DNA of 64,000 nt from Burhinus oedicnemus (Eukaryota; Chordata; Aves; Charadriiformes; Burhinidae). A program made the translations under genes and the position numbers. How positions within the stretch are numbered: the stretch's first letter is position 1; every line of letters begins with the position of its first letter. This document shows, in pieces, positions 1 through 13,400 of the stretch. Below the pieces are notes generated by a model. That model had not been told where the DNA came from. It did no database searches and worked only from the letters and a program-made list of their open reading frames with translations. Location of the stretch: NCBI GenBank assembly GCA_008921705.1, contig VFFE01007217.1, positions 150,850-214,849 of the forward strand. The letters run 5' to 3'.

Positions 1-1318
1 TTTCGTCTTTTGGTAAGGATTTTTCTTCGGAAAGCCTTATGGTGAGTAATGTACTGAACTGCCTAAGCAGATGGAGAGTGATAGTTTTCAGTAGATTTGG
101 GACTTGAGGGCTTTTGTATATTTTGACAAAAATCATAACATTCTATTTAGGGACAAAACCCCCCCTCTCATCAGGTCCATAACATTTTCCTTCTTACAAC
201 AAAATTGTAGTAGGTATTTGTGAACCTGACTTTCATGAAATGGGTGCCATGTGACACAGTAATTCGGGGCCTTTCACCAGGGCCTGAAAGGCCACAGCAG
301 GCCAGTTTGGTTCTTGGCCTCATACGCTCACATTTTGCTCTGTGACACTCTCCACACTCTAACTTTACAGCCTGTGATGTCATGCCTCTTGTATCTTTCA
401 TACTTTCTGTTGCTTCTCCACACTTTCTACTTCCTCTGTAGTAAATCCTGTAGGTAGTTCTTCCTTCCACTCCAATGATCAAGGAGCCCCTGCTAGGAGT
501 AGGTTCATCTCTCTGTAAGATAGCGAGACCATCCTCTTTACAAAGTCATATGCAAAAACTTACAGAACAAGCCTTAGAGTACAGCACTATAAATGGTGTA
601 ATTTAAAGCATACACAGTGGGTATCTTGAATAAAAGCATCAGAAATAAAGGCAACCATTTTGAGTAAAGGCTACACTGCACTCATTTAAAGAATTAAGCA
701 TCCCTAGAATATGGTAAAATTTTGTAAGACTGTAAGAGCAGAGGTCGCATTAGGGAGGACACGAAATGGATTCTGACCACAGAGCTAGAGGGACGACTGG
801 ATGTATTCACGTGTGCCGCCTTTGGCTCTCCAGAATGAACCCTACGGGATGGATTAGCAGGCTTCCACCTCTGTGCTCCACCAGCCTTTTCAAACCTCCA
901 TGGCATGCCCAGAGCTGCCAGCGTCATGGGGTGATGCTCTTGCATCATCAGCATAAGAACGCTTATGCAGCTTACTCTAATAAGAAAATATGTGGTTTTA
1001 ATAGGACACATTTAGCATGTTCCAGCAGTGAGAGGAACTGGGCAAATGTAAACGGAGGGTGCTACAGCTTTATCTCCCTGCAGTGAGGCCTATGGAGCAC
1101 AACGGGGTTTCCAATAACACAGGTTCCTGACCTGATAGCGTGCCAAGTTTCCAGCCTTCCTCTACATTTTCCCAGCCCCTTCTCAGGTTTCTTTCACTGA
1201 GAATTCCTTTTGTCTAGGCCAACGCTACTCAGATGTGTTGAACCCCACTGAGTAATTTTATCAAGGGCTAATTTTTTATTGAGACCTGCTCGGCAGGCAG
1301 AAACGCCAGAGCTCCAGT
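1..1318. other. Non-coding, nothing recognised
   Basis: Short open frames on both strands, none with a recognisable product or consistent splice sites. Confidence 0.7.
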
Positions 1319-1980
1319 TTGAGCTCTGCCCGGTGCAGCGCACTGCCGCCAGGCTGTAACCTCAGCACCGTCCCATGGCCGGCCTCGCCAGGGGAACAAT
1401 GTGGAAGAGAGGATCTCCTGCAGGAGCATCGCATATTTGGGACCTTAATGATGCCTCATAAGGTCCCCATAGCTATTTTATTTCCTCTTTCAGCCCTTCT
1501 GTCAGGGTGCTGTGTGGTCTGGCAGCTCCCAGGGAGCCAGGAGCTGCGAGGGCCAGGACAGGAGCTCCATAGCCAGAAGCAGGGCACTGAAGGCAGCCCC
1601 AGCCCTGGGCGTTGGGCATCTCCCTGCGGACAAGGCCAGGTTAGGACATGGGCCTACAGGTGTGCCTGGCTCAGCAGGGCCCATGGCCAGGCAGGGCAGG
1701 ACTGTGGGGAGCTGGAGACTGGCCCTGCTGCAGTGTCACTGGGGCAGGAGCTGGAGGCCCCTGAGGGCTGACATGGGGTCCTGGGCCATGGGCAGGGTGG
1801 GGAGCCCTGGGAAAAGCTGGGCAGGGGCAGTCAGACCTGTCAGTGTCCTCAGGGCTCTGACACCTTCACCCCACTCCATTCCTCTTCGAAGCTGCTGTTA
1901 CACTTCCCACCCCTTCACCCTTCCCACCTCTGCCGTTCACTTGAAGAGGGGGAGGACTGGCCTCCCCTGAGTCTGGATGT
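1319..1980. other. GC-rich, CpG-poor block
   Basis: A compositional outlier, rich in CTGGG, GGCAGG and GCCAGG strings, in an AT-rich neighbourhood. CpG is scarce over about 1500-1860 and moderate only near 1320-1420. Overlapping open frames on both strands (150-152 codons on +) look like composition effects. It could be an old, methylation-decayed repeat or former CpG island. Not identified. Confidence 0.5.
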
Positions 1981-4112
1981 GGCTTGGCAGCCACCGCTGC
2001 CATGTCACCGGCTCCCCTCCCCTGCCTGCTGTCTTTGCCAGGTAACCAGATTCATGCTGTGAGCATCAAGCTGGGACATCTAACAGAGGAAACCACGCAG
2101 AGCTCTCCATCATCTCACGCTTCGCTGTTGTTTGAGGGAGGCAGCTCAAGAAGACATCTTCTAAGAAAAAATTCTTCTTAAATGTCTAGATACTATTCTT
2201 CTAATCCTCAAAACTGGCAGAGCAAAACTGGACATAGTTTGATACAAACATAATAATTTTACATCTGTCTTTCAAAACCACTTCTATTATATTTTTAAAG
2301 GGAAATGAGCTGACATTTAGCAACAAATTCCAATTACTAACTTTCATTTCAGTTTTTAATTATATATTGTATTACTAACTTTCTTTTCAGTTTTTAATTA
2401 TATATTGTATTACATGTACAGTAAGTATCCTAGCTGAGGAGATTGTATAATACTGCTATTAAATTTGACATATCATATTTTGCCCCCAAAGTACTGATTT
2501 TGCAGGTCAGTCTTTTATATACAGATTTTGAAAATTATGTTACTGTTCATTTAAAATATACAATTCTACCGCCTTTTTCTCATTACAATGTATTAAATAA
2601 TACCCGAATAAAATCTTAGCAGTTTAAATTATTAATAAAACAGGGACATAAAATCACACAGAACGCTGTTCCTTCAACAGATAAAATGAAATAGAAAATA
2701 AGCATGTATAAGTTGATCTTATTCACAGATGCACTATTGCTAATATTTTTACAAAGACTGTCAGGCCATCTTTCCAATGCTTTAACACATCTGGTGATTT
2801 ATTTACTGATCCAAGTTCTATCTATAAAATCTTAAGTTATGATAAGCTTTGTATCAAATGCTTGCTGGGTAGATCAGCTACTACAGATGTTTGTGATGGA
2901 CATATGTAATAATGATAACTGGTCCAGTTCAGATATATGTTCTGATTCTATGCTTTGAAAACCTAAAGGAGATTTTTGTACTTAATTATTCAAGCTGCAT
3001 GGCAGCACTGGCCTTCAACTCTGAACTAAAGCCATGGTCAGACTGACCCTGTATGCATGTATGAAATATGTATATGCTGTTCCATAATATGAAACAGAAA
3101 CAGCAACCAAATTAATATGAAAAACCTTTGTTTCAAAGCCATACTGTAGATAGGCCTATTAGGTTTGTAGACATAAACCTCAGACTTTGAAAGTATTTTA
3201 ACTTCTGCTATATGTTCCTCTATGCATATGTGAATATAAATCTATTTCTATATAGATTGCAAAAAAATAAGGGTCTTGATATTGTTCCCAGTACATTTAT
3301 TGAGAATTTGCTCCGAACAAAACTACACCCAGAAAAGGAAGGAGGTATTTTGCAAACATAAGCAGAGCATTCTGTTTGCTCTAAGTGCCTAGTAGCATTT
3401 TTATACACGCTTTCTCAGGGCAAAGACTAGAGAATTTTAAGAAATCCTGAATGATCAGAACTTCCTATCCAAACTCATGCAATTTTATCCAGTTTCTTTT
3501 TGTAGAGAAACAGAGACAAGGAGTTTGATTCCTGAAAAAAGAACCAAACCAAACAACCAAAGAAACCACCCCATCCCTTATTTTTGGCCTATTTTTATAA
3601 CCTGTGCCCTTGAGGCCCACCATGCTGCTTTTTAAATCAGCACAGGAATAGATCTTCCTGTAAGAAAAATGCATGTGACCTACTTCTTTTATTCTCAAAT
3701 CAAAACAAGTGTTACATGCCATTCTGACAGAAAACATTCAACTACTGCATTTTGAGGTGGCTTTGTGGCTTCATCCTGCAGCCAGCAGGTTTCTAGTTAC
3801 TGTAATGGGGTTTTTTTTTGGTGTCTTGGGATCATAGGTCAGATGTTTTAATTTGGGGGAGGGGTAATATCCCTGATGAACCTTTCAAAATGCAGCCTGT
3901 GAAACACAGCATGCTTAAATAATCAGTATTTTAAAAATACATAGGCTACACTGTCTAACAGATGGGATTTTCCATGTTCTATTATCCATTCATTTGGAAC
4001 CAGTTAGCAAGTCTTCTGCCTTTCCCCTGGGTTTCATGACTTCTTATGTAAAATCCATGCTAATTTCTCACTAGACTTTTCCCCCAAATAAAGTTTATCT
4101 AGCCGTTTATCC
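1981..4112. other. AT-rich non-coding
   Basis: Contains only the 38-bp tandem duplication and A/T-rich runs. No gene recognised. Confidence 0.7.
2333..2408 (+). repeat. 38-bp tandem duplication
   Basis: Two copies of a 38-bp AT-rich unit beginning attactaacttt, at 2333-2370 and 2371-2408, with one mismatch. Confidence 0.95.
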
Positions 4113-5300
4113 CTAGTCTCTAACCTTTTGTGAACATAGGTCTGGAAGGGATGGTTTGAGACTGAGTTCAAGCTTCTCTGCAGAAAACCTTACAACATAA
4201 GTCTGTTCATATATTCAATTTTGAAATTTGTTGGGCTTTTCTACCCACAACTCTTGTTGCAAGACTGTTCCAGAACCTTGATTTTCTGATGCTTGGAAAC
4301 ATCTTGACTTCCTTCTTAATTTCATTCATGCTCTGTTTATATCCATCTGTTTCTGGCCCAACAGTTTTCTATGGCTTAAAATAGCTCTTCACTTCACCAA
4401 GGTGCTAACCTGGTGTAATCTACACACAGACAGTAATCATATGCCACTCAGCCATTCTTCCATTAAGCAATTCTAGAATTTTGTAAGATCAGTTGCTCAG
4501 TCCATTGAATTTTTTGCACTTTTCTCAGTTCATATTCTGAACTGGAATTGTACACAGTATTCCAGATGCAGTGGTACTCTACAGAATGGCCTACGTCTCA
4601 TTCTCTACTGAAAATACTCTACAGCCCTGCATTTATCCTTTAGCTGACTGAATCATACTAGTGGCTCATAATAACCATGATCAATTCTTACACTGGGGCA
4701 TTTCCAATCTATCGCTTCCCCTAGATGAATCCCTCTGTTATACCAGACGATCTTGTTATTAATCCCTAAGGACATGGCCTTGTATTTTGTATTAAATTTA
4801 ACTTTACTTCTGTTACTCCAGGCTGCTAGGTCACCTGTTTTCTAGGAATGAAATTCTTGATATGGCTCATTGTGAGGAAGGCCTCTCAGTTTTTGCCATC
4901 ATCAAGTTTAATTATCATGCTCTTATTTTTGTGCCATTGCCTTTATTAAATAAGGTTGGGCCAACTGCTTGGCAATAAGAAGCCCCACTTGAAATCCCTC
5001 TCTGGTCTCATAGTGCCCTTTCCAGCACAGACCTATTGTCATCGCTCTTTTAGTCGGTTCTGTATCTAACTTACATGTCTTGTGCTAGTTCCCATTTCAA
5101 CTAATAATCTCACAAGTACTACATTGTCAAGTGCTTACTGAGATAAGAATCAGGTTTCCATCCATAAAAATTCTGCTGCCATTAAAGTACACTCATGATC
5201 TACCTTTAGTAAACTTGGATTGCATTTTCTCCCATCTTTCATAATGTTTGTTATTTTCAAAATTTGTCTTAAAACTTTGTGTGTTATTGTAGACTAACAG
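4113..5300 (-). mobile_element. Degenerate CR1-type LINE, antisense
   Basis: About 1.2 kb whose + strand is the complement of a CR1 LINE. Recognisable landmarks are GTATTCCAGATGCAGTGGTA near 4557, CTTGTTATTAATCCCTAAG near 4751, a TATTAAATTTAACTTTACTT segment near 4790, TATTAAATAAGGTTGGGCC near 4946, and the complement of the RT segment around 5100-5240. The 3' end lies at about 4113-4160. Many indels break the reading frame, so it is an old dead copy. The outer limits are approximate. Confidence 0.8.
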
Positions 5301-7527
5301 AGTAATTGCAAATACATTAAATGGTTATAAAAAGAAAAGTGAAGCTTGCTATATAGCACCACCACAATGCAACAGATGGATTAAAATCTCTACCACAAGC
5401 CATAAAACTTCATGCCCTAGTTCTTTCATTAGTCAGTAATGCTTCTGCATTTGAGCAAGTTGAGCTCTCCTAGTTTAGCTTCCATGCTGTGGTTCTTTTG
5501 ACTTTATGTATATTCTCTTCTAACAGCAAACTTAGCTGTGACTTTCCTTTCTACATCTTTGTCTGTTCTGAAAGCTGCAAAAATTACTCATTAGGCTGGG
5601 GAATGTAGCTAGATTATAGATAACCTCATTGCTTTGGGGCTCCCCCTTCTTTTTGTGCTAGTTGCAATGTGCTACCTACGTCGCTAAATAGTCTTTTGCT
5701 TTTTGTTTTACTCTTTTGCAAGATCTAGCTCTGGGTTATGTTTGGCAAATCTTCCTTGACTCCTGCACCTCCAAGTCTCCAAGTCATAGGTAGCTTCATT
5801 CATTCTTTTCCCTTCACCATTCCATACAGACCTTTTCCTTGTTTTTACTCTGACTGCTGAGGTTACTCATCCCGCTTCCATACTTGGAATGTAAATTCCA
5901 GATGGCTTTTGCATTTCTGAGTTAGATAAATTCCAGATCTCTGTCATGTTTAAGCCTCTGATTTATTCAGTCTATTCAAATACCTCAATTACTATGTCTA
6001 ATCTACCAACGCTTGTTCTTATGGTATTAAAAAAGCCCTCCAAAACTTTAATTGTTGAAACAGCTTTGTTTATTCTTCCATTTAATTTGGATTTTTCAAC
6101 CAGGTGGGGATGGAGAGGTGACTGCTCTGTTCTTACTTTAAATGCAACCAGCTCTCTCCCCATCATTACCACCTACCTAAAATTAGCCTAAAACAGCATC
6201 AGTTTGTGCCCAGTAAAAAAAAAATGCTTTAGTTGTCACTTGCACAAATATCTGGGCAGTACTGGTATTAGTAACTCGTGTTTTCCACTGTACATCTGCA
6301 TTTTTTAATCTCTCTTCAACCTCATCAGAAATCTCCCTCATCCCCATGTTTCACCAACAACTGAGCTGTGAAGCTTGCAGGAGATTTTCCTTTCTCCAAT
6401 GTCCCTTTGTGCTGCAAAATCCCATTAATTTAGCTGCCATCAAGGTCACGAACTTTCCTCCAGAGTTTTCTAGAAAATTTAAATTTGTAAATAACATCAC
6501 ATAGGTATCCATTATTGGTATTGAAAAGCTTTATTACCAGACAATTTGTATAATGCATGAGTTGTATGCAATGTCACCTCTCTGACAGAATGCTGATGGC
6601 TGTCACTAGACAGCTGATACGACAGGCATTGAAACTAGCTGATAAATACACAATAAATTAAAAAAACCCCAAAACTACAACATAATTAACTGGAATCCTG
6701 CTGTCCTGAACTATTACACTGTTCTTTCAGCACACTGAAATTATTATACCTATAAAAACACCAGTCTAACATACCTAAATTACAGATGGCATCACTAAGT
6801 CACAATAATATATTAACTGGGACTAATCAATTATGTATTTATTAAAATGAAATCCTCTGTCTTATTAGCAGTGAAAGTCCTTTTATACAAACTGCAGTTA
6901 TTCTACTGACATGCTGTTACTTTTGACCTGAAGAGCAGCAATATGCTGCACAACCTTGAGAAGAGGAAAATGCATAGACAAGTACACGTGGTTAAGCACT
7001 GTAATAGCTTTAGGAAATCTAATTTTCATGTAGAGAAGAACAGACATTAATTTTATTTTTATGCTCCTTCCTCAAAGGTGTGACCATGCTCCTCCCATGC
7101 ACTTCTTTTTCACCTTACCTGTCCCTCAGTGTTTCCCTACACCCATTAAATTGCATAAAAGCTGTTCTTTTGGCTCAGAGGGCTGGAAAAAAAACAGCTG
7201 TACATGCATTAAATGTATTAGGAGGAAAAGTAAGGGTGATGGTAATTCAAATCTAGTTCTTAGTGCAATAAAATAGCCTAAGACAGAATAATTTGAATGT
7301 CCATGTACCTTAGTCAGGGTATGAGTGAAAATATATACATATGTCTATACAGCTTTATATTTCATAGCTTATTTTATACACATATACAGGAGTGGAGCAG
7401 TTTGAAATGTACTAATTTCCAAGAAAACTGAGTATGTCAAAAATCTGCTACTCAGTCTGTACCACAAACACGAATATGCACAACTTCATCAAAATGTTTG
7501 CAACAATCTTCTTTCCCACGTAAGCAA
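5301..7527. other. AT-rich non-coding
   Basis: No gene or repeat recognised. The part just after 5300 may be further decayed CR1. Confidence 0.65.
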
Positions 7528-7590
7528 GAGGCTGGACTAGAAGACCTTCTGAAGGCCCTTCCAAGCTGACCTGTGCTATGATGCTGTATG
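7528..7590 (+). mobile_element. CR1 LINE 3' end fragment
   Basis: GGCTGGACTAGAAGACCTTC, then ggcccttccaagctgacctg and a ctatgatgctgtatga tail, match the typical 3' terminus of avian CR1. Only about 60 bp is preserved, the usual severe 5' truncation of CR1. Confidence 0.8.
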
Positions 7591-7625
7591 AATTCTCCCT
7601 CCCTCTAGAATTCTCCCTCTCTCAA
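7589..7625 (+). repeat. Near-perfect 18-20 bp tandem duplication next to CR1 tail
   Basis: gaattctccctccctcta is followed immediately by gaattctccctctctc. It directly abuts the CR1 3' end, where CR1 copies often carry short 3' repeats. Confidence 0.6.
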
Positions 7626-10455
7626 CCACTATTCCACATCCACACATGCACAAAACCAGATGATAACCATTTGTCAAATAGCTCGCAGCCTAAATCTGTC
7701 TCCCACATATACATTATTTCCTTTTTGGTACCCAAACTGGGGATGATCATCACCACACATGACCATTTGCTCACAAATAGACAGTCAGATATTGTTCCTT
7801 TTCTTTTTCTACTCACTCAGCATTATACAACACACATTTATGTCACTGCCCATCCCAAATACTCTTTCTTGCCCTTAATAAATGTTACTTTCTTTTTTAA
7901 TTCCCCTCAGATTCTTCATCACTTTTTCTAAGATCATCAGTTTTGTTCAAAGCTGTTGGGCTTTCATGAACCCTGAGCCCATTTTCACAACTGCAGCCAT
8001 TATCTGAAATACTCTCTACCCATCTGGCTATAAGTAAGTCCTTTGTGGTCAGAGGACTTCTCAAATATTTTTATGACTTCACTTTTGGCAGCACATGAAA
8101 TCCACCCTCAGAAAACAAGCTTGGACCTATCACTGGGATGGAACCAAGGCAGTACTAAGACAAATGAACAACAACCACCGCATCGATCCAGGCTAGACCT
8201 CAATAGTTTGCAAAAGAAGCGTTATGTGTAGTCCAGATGCGTGAGGTAATGTTATAAATATATGGAATGTGAAAAGCTGATCTTCTCCTTTTTCACTCAT
8301 ATCTATCAGTCTGCCTGTGATAACACTCTGCTTCCTAAATACTGTGCATATCTCTGCAAAACAGCAAGGTGGGAGGTAGCCATAGTGGCCTTGAGAGATA
8401 TGACCTAATTATCTAATCATTTTTGAGAGGTCAAGCAGTGGAAACCAAAGCCCATAGCCAACAAAAAAAAAGTGTTCCAGAGCTTGTAATGAGTGACTCC
8501 ATGAAATGAAGAAGCCCCAGAAGATTGATTTCTATAACCAGCATTGGTTGCTTAAAAAATACTTTGTTATGATTAAAATCATGTGGAATATTCTTTCTCA
8601 AATTCTTCTAATTCAATGTGCCAATACATTGTCAATACAGACGTCAATACATCAAGCATTCTGCTGATCCTTCTCTAATAACACAGTCTCAGTTACCTTT
8701 TTGAGGTAACTGGACTGGTTCTAGCATTTCTTTACTAAACACTACAGATCTTTCCTCTTCAATTTATTGTGCTGGTCTCATTTATTAACAAATTTAGAAT
8801 AAAAAGTGGTATAGCCAACCTAAAGCATTTCTTATTCACTTAGGTGGAAAAGCAGTGCAAACAAAAAGCTCCATTTCTCATTTACAGGTCATATTAACAA
8901 ACAGAATACAGAAACAATCTTTCTTCTATAAGACATAATGTCACGTATAGTGTGATCTGCTTTAGTGTTTCCTCAGCACATGGCTCACAGGCAGCACATA
9001 CCCTGCAAGACTCTCCAATATTGCTCAAGGCCTTAGAAAACTACTGCCGTAACTATGGTCCAGGTTGATACAGAACCTAACAAATGTTTCCCCTAGAATA
9101 TTAATTGCTCATGGAAAACAATACTTAGGTAACAAAGCTTAGGCACGCAGTCCATATTATGTTGTCCATCAGTCTTGCACTGTTGATTTTCCTGTTTCCC
9201 AAAGAAGCATTTCCCACCTTCAACCACTGCCAGGTTGGGGATTGAATTATTTTCCACTGTCCATTGTTAGAGGAATTAGGAATTTGCAGAGGAAAAAAAC
9301 CCAACCCTTATCTACCAGTCCAAACCACACTACCAATCAACCAGAAGCTGGAGAGTATCTGAGAGATTAAATATCAGACAAGGTAGGCCAATGTGTCTAC
9401 CTCAAAGCAAAAATTAGGCATGCCTGATCCACAGCACAAGTCCAGAGACAGATCCATATAGGACCACTGTAAATACCTCTCAACATATTTTGCTGCTGAA
9501 CTTCTGAATACAGAGGGTCCTTTCATTAGACTACAAGGAGAGCAATGGCATTTACTACGCATCTAAACATATCTTAATATCTGCTTAGCCATCTGATAGA
9601 CTGATTGTGAGGTACAGGTTCTGGCTGTATTTCTAACAATTGAAGCCATAGTTGCCCTTCCATCGAAATGAATGTGAGCTTCTCTGCACCTCCAAACAGA
9701 TTTCTCACATGCACCTGATGGATGTTGGTTTCATAGGTTATCTTGCTTCTGACTATAGATTTGAAGAAAAATAGCTCATTTTGCTATTTGAGATCTTCTG
9801 TGGGGGCAGGTTAAAATACAAACGGAAGGAAACATTAACCTTTTTTCTACTACAGGTTAGACACCTCTGGAAACCTATGAGGCTTGATCACAGAATTTTA
9901 CAGGACCAAGGTTGCTCATGATTTAAAATACTAGACCAGAAAAATAATTAAAAGCTCCATTTAGTATTGTCTCCTTTCCTCTTCAAACAAGAGAAAAGCT
10001 TTGCTTTATTGAGGGAAAAGTATTGGGAAAATTACCCAATAAAATCTCAGTATCCCAAATTTATTATTCCTCTTAATCAAAAGCCACCAGAGAAAGAATA
10101 GTGAGGAGCATGTAGAAACAAGAACAAAGTCTTTCTCTAGAGCAATGTGAGATCATGTGAAGAATAATTACAAGAGAGAAAAGGGTAAATGAGTGAGAAA
10201 AATGTAAAAATCTACTGAATTTGTATAATGTACTATTACTTGTACACAATTTCTTGTACAAGTGGAAGACTATCATTTAAATATGGAAAACCTCTGAAAT
10301 GCTTCAGTGACAGTTTACTAGTCCATACACTTTACTTTGATAAACAACCGTAGTCCATTAATTTCTGTCTAGTCTTGTCATTATTATCCATATTAGGTAT
10401 GAGCTGTTCTCTGTATAATTTAGCCTAGCAATTAGGTCATTATTCCAAACTAGAA

Positions 10456-10458
<3 letters not shown>
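7626..10458. other. Non-coding, nothing recognised
   Basis: Only short chance frames. Ends at the (AT)n array. Confidence 0.7.

Positions 10459-10490
<32 letters not shown>
10459..10490. repeat. (AT)n microsatellite
   Basis: About 15 uninterrupted AT units. Chance open frames run through it and carry a Tyr-Ile repeat with no meaning. Confidence 0.95.
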
Positions 10491-10493
<3 letters not shown>

Positions 10494-13400
10494 ACCAGAA
10501 AAATCCGTATAGAAGTAAATAGAAATGCAGCTAACACAAAAACACGTCCCTGACCATATTTACACAATTTATTAATGACTAAGAAATTATTATTAGTGTT
10601 CATCAACACACCGAGAACAACTTCATTAAAGTATAACCAACCATGGTAGACAATCTTGTACCGGAAGCGATAAAACACTGCAGCTGTATTTCCCAGGAAT
10701 CGTAACCATTGATTCCTGATATTTAGGACTGTTCAAAGTGCTAAAATCCAAATAAAACTGAAATGGTACTCTACCACCTTGGCTACCAAAAGGGTGCAAG
10801 TGAGTTTTAGAATGAAGTACTTCTTCTGAGCTAAGCATATTGCTGTTTTAATGAAAAAAGCACACCATATGCTTAAATCAAAAACTTCTGGCACCTACAC
10901 ACTGAAAGGGGAAGCTGCACTCCACCCCAAACTACATTACGGCCTTTGGCAGAAGCATGCGGTAGCCTCGTATGAACTGGGGAATCTCTAAACACTGTCA
11001 AAGCAGCCTTCATTTAGGAAGAGCTGCATAAAGCAGGCTCTGCTAGGTCCGTCCAAGTTCATTTATAGAACACTGAGTTGGCATCCCAAATTTGTTAGCA
11101 AACAAATCAGTAACAATATACTGGAAAGGAGAAAACCTCAAATGTTGACATTACAGAAGTGCTTGAACAGCCATAATCATTAATAGAGGCCCTGTACTAG
11201 AGTACCACTACTGAAATATGAACCCTGAAGACTTTAAGACCTAGTCTAGAAAGCATCCTGTTTTAAAATGCTAAGATGAGGGTTTTTCTTTGACTGCTAG
11301 AAGTAATTACTTTTTATTGCTATTCAGTAAATAACTGTTTGAGAAAGGTAAATTAATAGGATTAGCAGCTGGAGATAAGCACATTCAGATAATTAGCACC
11401 ATGTGTTCAGTGAGTTGTCAGGAACATAGGTAAGTTGGGGAGGGGTGCAAGGAGAGACTGAAGAGGAAAGGGAGGGAGGAAAGCAATAAGAAAGGCTAGA
11501 GTTAGAAAATGAGAGCTGCTGAATGCCAACAGCTGTGGCCAAACAGAGCGTTTCCTGGTAATAGAATCGGTTCTTCTCAAGTCAGGAGAAATACAGTATT
11601 TTCAGGTGATCTCTGTTGTTCAGGGATCTCTTTCCCTAGGGTTGTCGGCTGTGTTTAGATAGCCAGATTGGGTGGGAAATTTCTCCAGCAGCAGATTCTG
11701 ACATCTTGCTTCCTTATCAAGGAAAGAGCTCAACAGCCATCAGTTCCTTTGCTTGTCAAGGGGATTTTTTTGCTCCCTGACGAAGTGCCTGCTCTGTATT
11801 TATTCCCTTTGTTTGGATTTCTTTTCCTTTTCAATGATGTTTTCTGCACACAAGGATTCGCACCCTCTCAAGGAAAACCTTAGTCAGACCTATCATATGC
11901 CACTCCTAGAAGTGACTTCTGAAGCCTGATGATCATCTGTGTCCCCCGTACCGTTTTCCTTCCCCACAAGTGGGGTGGAGCAAGAGGTGGCAGCAGCGAG
12001 TACAAGCAGGGATTTACTTCTCCACAATTTCTGGCCCTTTGACACCATGCCTGTGGAGCAGAGAGCCCTTGGCAGCCACTTTATTTGCAGCCTTTTCCTC
12101 ATTGAAGTCGCTGACAAAGATGACTGGGAAACCTGAGGCTCTATTCTTTTTCATTCCCAACAAGCCATGAAGTGCACAGTGATATGCGGCTCAGTGAAGC
12201 CATCTAGTTTTTCATAGAGTACTGTGTGTGGTTTGTAATTCTGCAACCCTGTCTAAGTGGTGGTTCAGTACTAAAACAGAGTGAATACCATTTTCATCTG
12301 CTAAAATTAAATAATTCTATTTATTAATGCCATTCCCAAATTATTTTATTTGCAGAAGAGAAAAAGCCTTCCCTGAAATCTCCAGCTACCTACCACCATT
12401 TTTCATTTTTTAGTATTTCACCTTCTCAGAGCAAATATGGTTGGTGATCTTGGAAGCATTGTTTTATTTGCGATTACTCCTAATGTACGATAGTACAGCT
12501 ATTAAAGTTAGTGGAATTACAGGAGTATAGCTGCCCTGTGGCTACTGTTTCACAATAAAAACTGGTATAGTAGCTTAAAGCCTTCTAATAATCCCTCTGC
12601 CCCTCAGCTGTGACAACACAACTGCTTGTAGGGCTTCTTAAATAAGGCTCATTAAAAGGTTGTCAGCACTAAGTCAAGGAACTGGCTGGATTAAAAAAAA
12701 TAATTACTGAGCATGAAAAGTTGTGCTAGCCCAACTGAATGTGTGGCATGCCACAGAAGAGGGAACAAAAAAGGGAAGCAGGAATACCTCAAGCCGATAC
12801 TGCTGCTTAGACAGCAGTAGAGTAACAGCCTATGCAAGATCAAAAGTGAGAGCAGGCTTGTAACACCCATTGAGCCAATTCTCAATATTCTATGATTAGA
12901 TTATCTACGTTGCAGATTATCTGTGCCGCAAATGTAAAACCACCTTGCATCCGGCGTAGTTATTAGCTGAGGCCAATCACTGTACAAATGTCTCTTGCAA
13001 GACCATGCCTGGCCTGGAAACAATACGTGCACCTTCATGCAGAGCCAGAGATCATAAATTCTGTCGAACCAAAGCCACCTCTGTGAAAAAACAGCTGAGG
13101 CTTCTCCTCACTGTGCTCCCAGAACCAGGAGTGACAGCGAGCGTGCTGCCATCGCCCCTCACGGCTTCCCCGCAGAGACAGCGCAAACCCAGCTGGGCTT
13201 CAGGCCAACCACGGCCAACTTCATGCGGAGACAGCTGAAACGATCCCCAGCATGCGGGATCATGGGAGGCCTTTTAGGTCAGGTGAATACGATACACATG
13301 CACAGATCCAGTTTGGATATCTGACCCAACACACTCTCCTGCAGGGAACCAAGGAGATAGCATTAACAACGTCAGCAGCAAGAAGCCTGCCTGCTTTCTG

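Noticed and set aside
12880..12900. attctatgatta string as a CR1 3' end
   Set aside because: It resembles the CR1 tail octamer, but the preceding 100 bp show no CR1 similarity.
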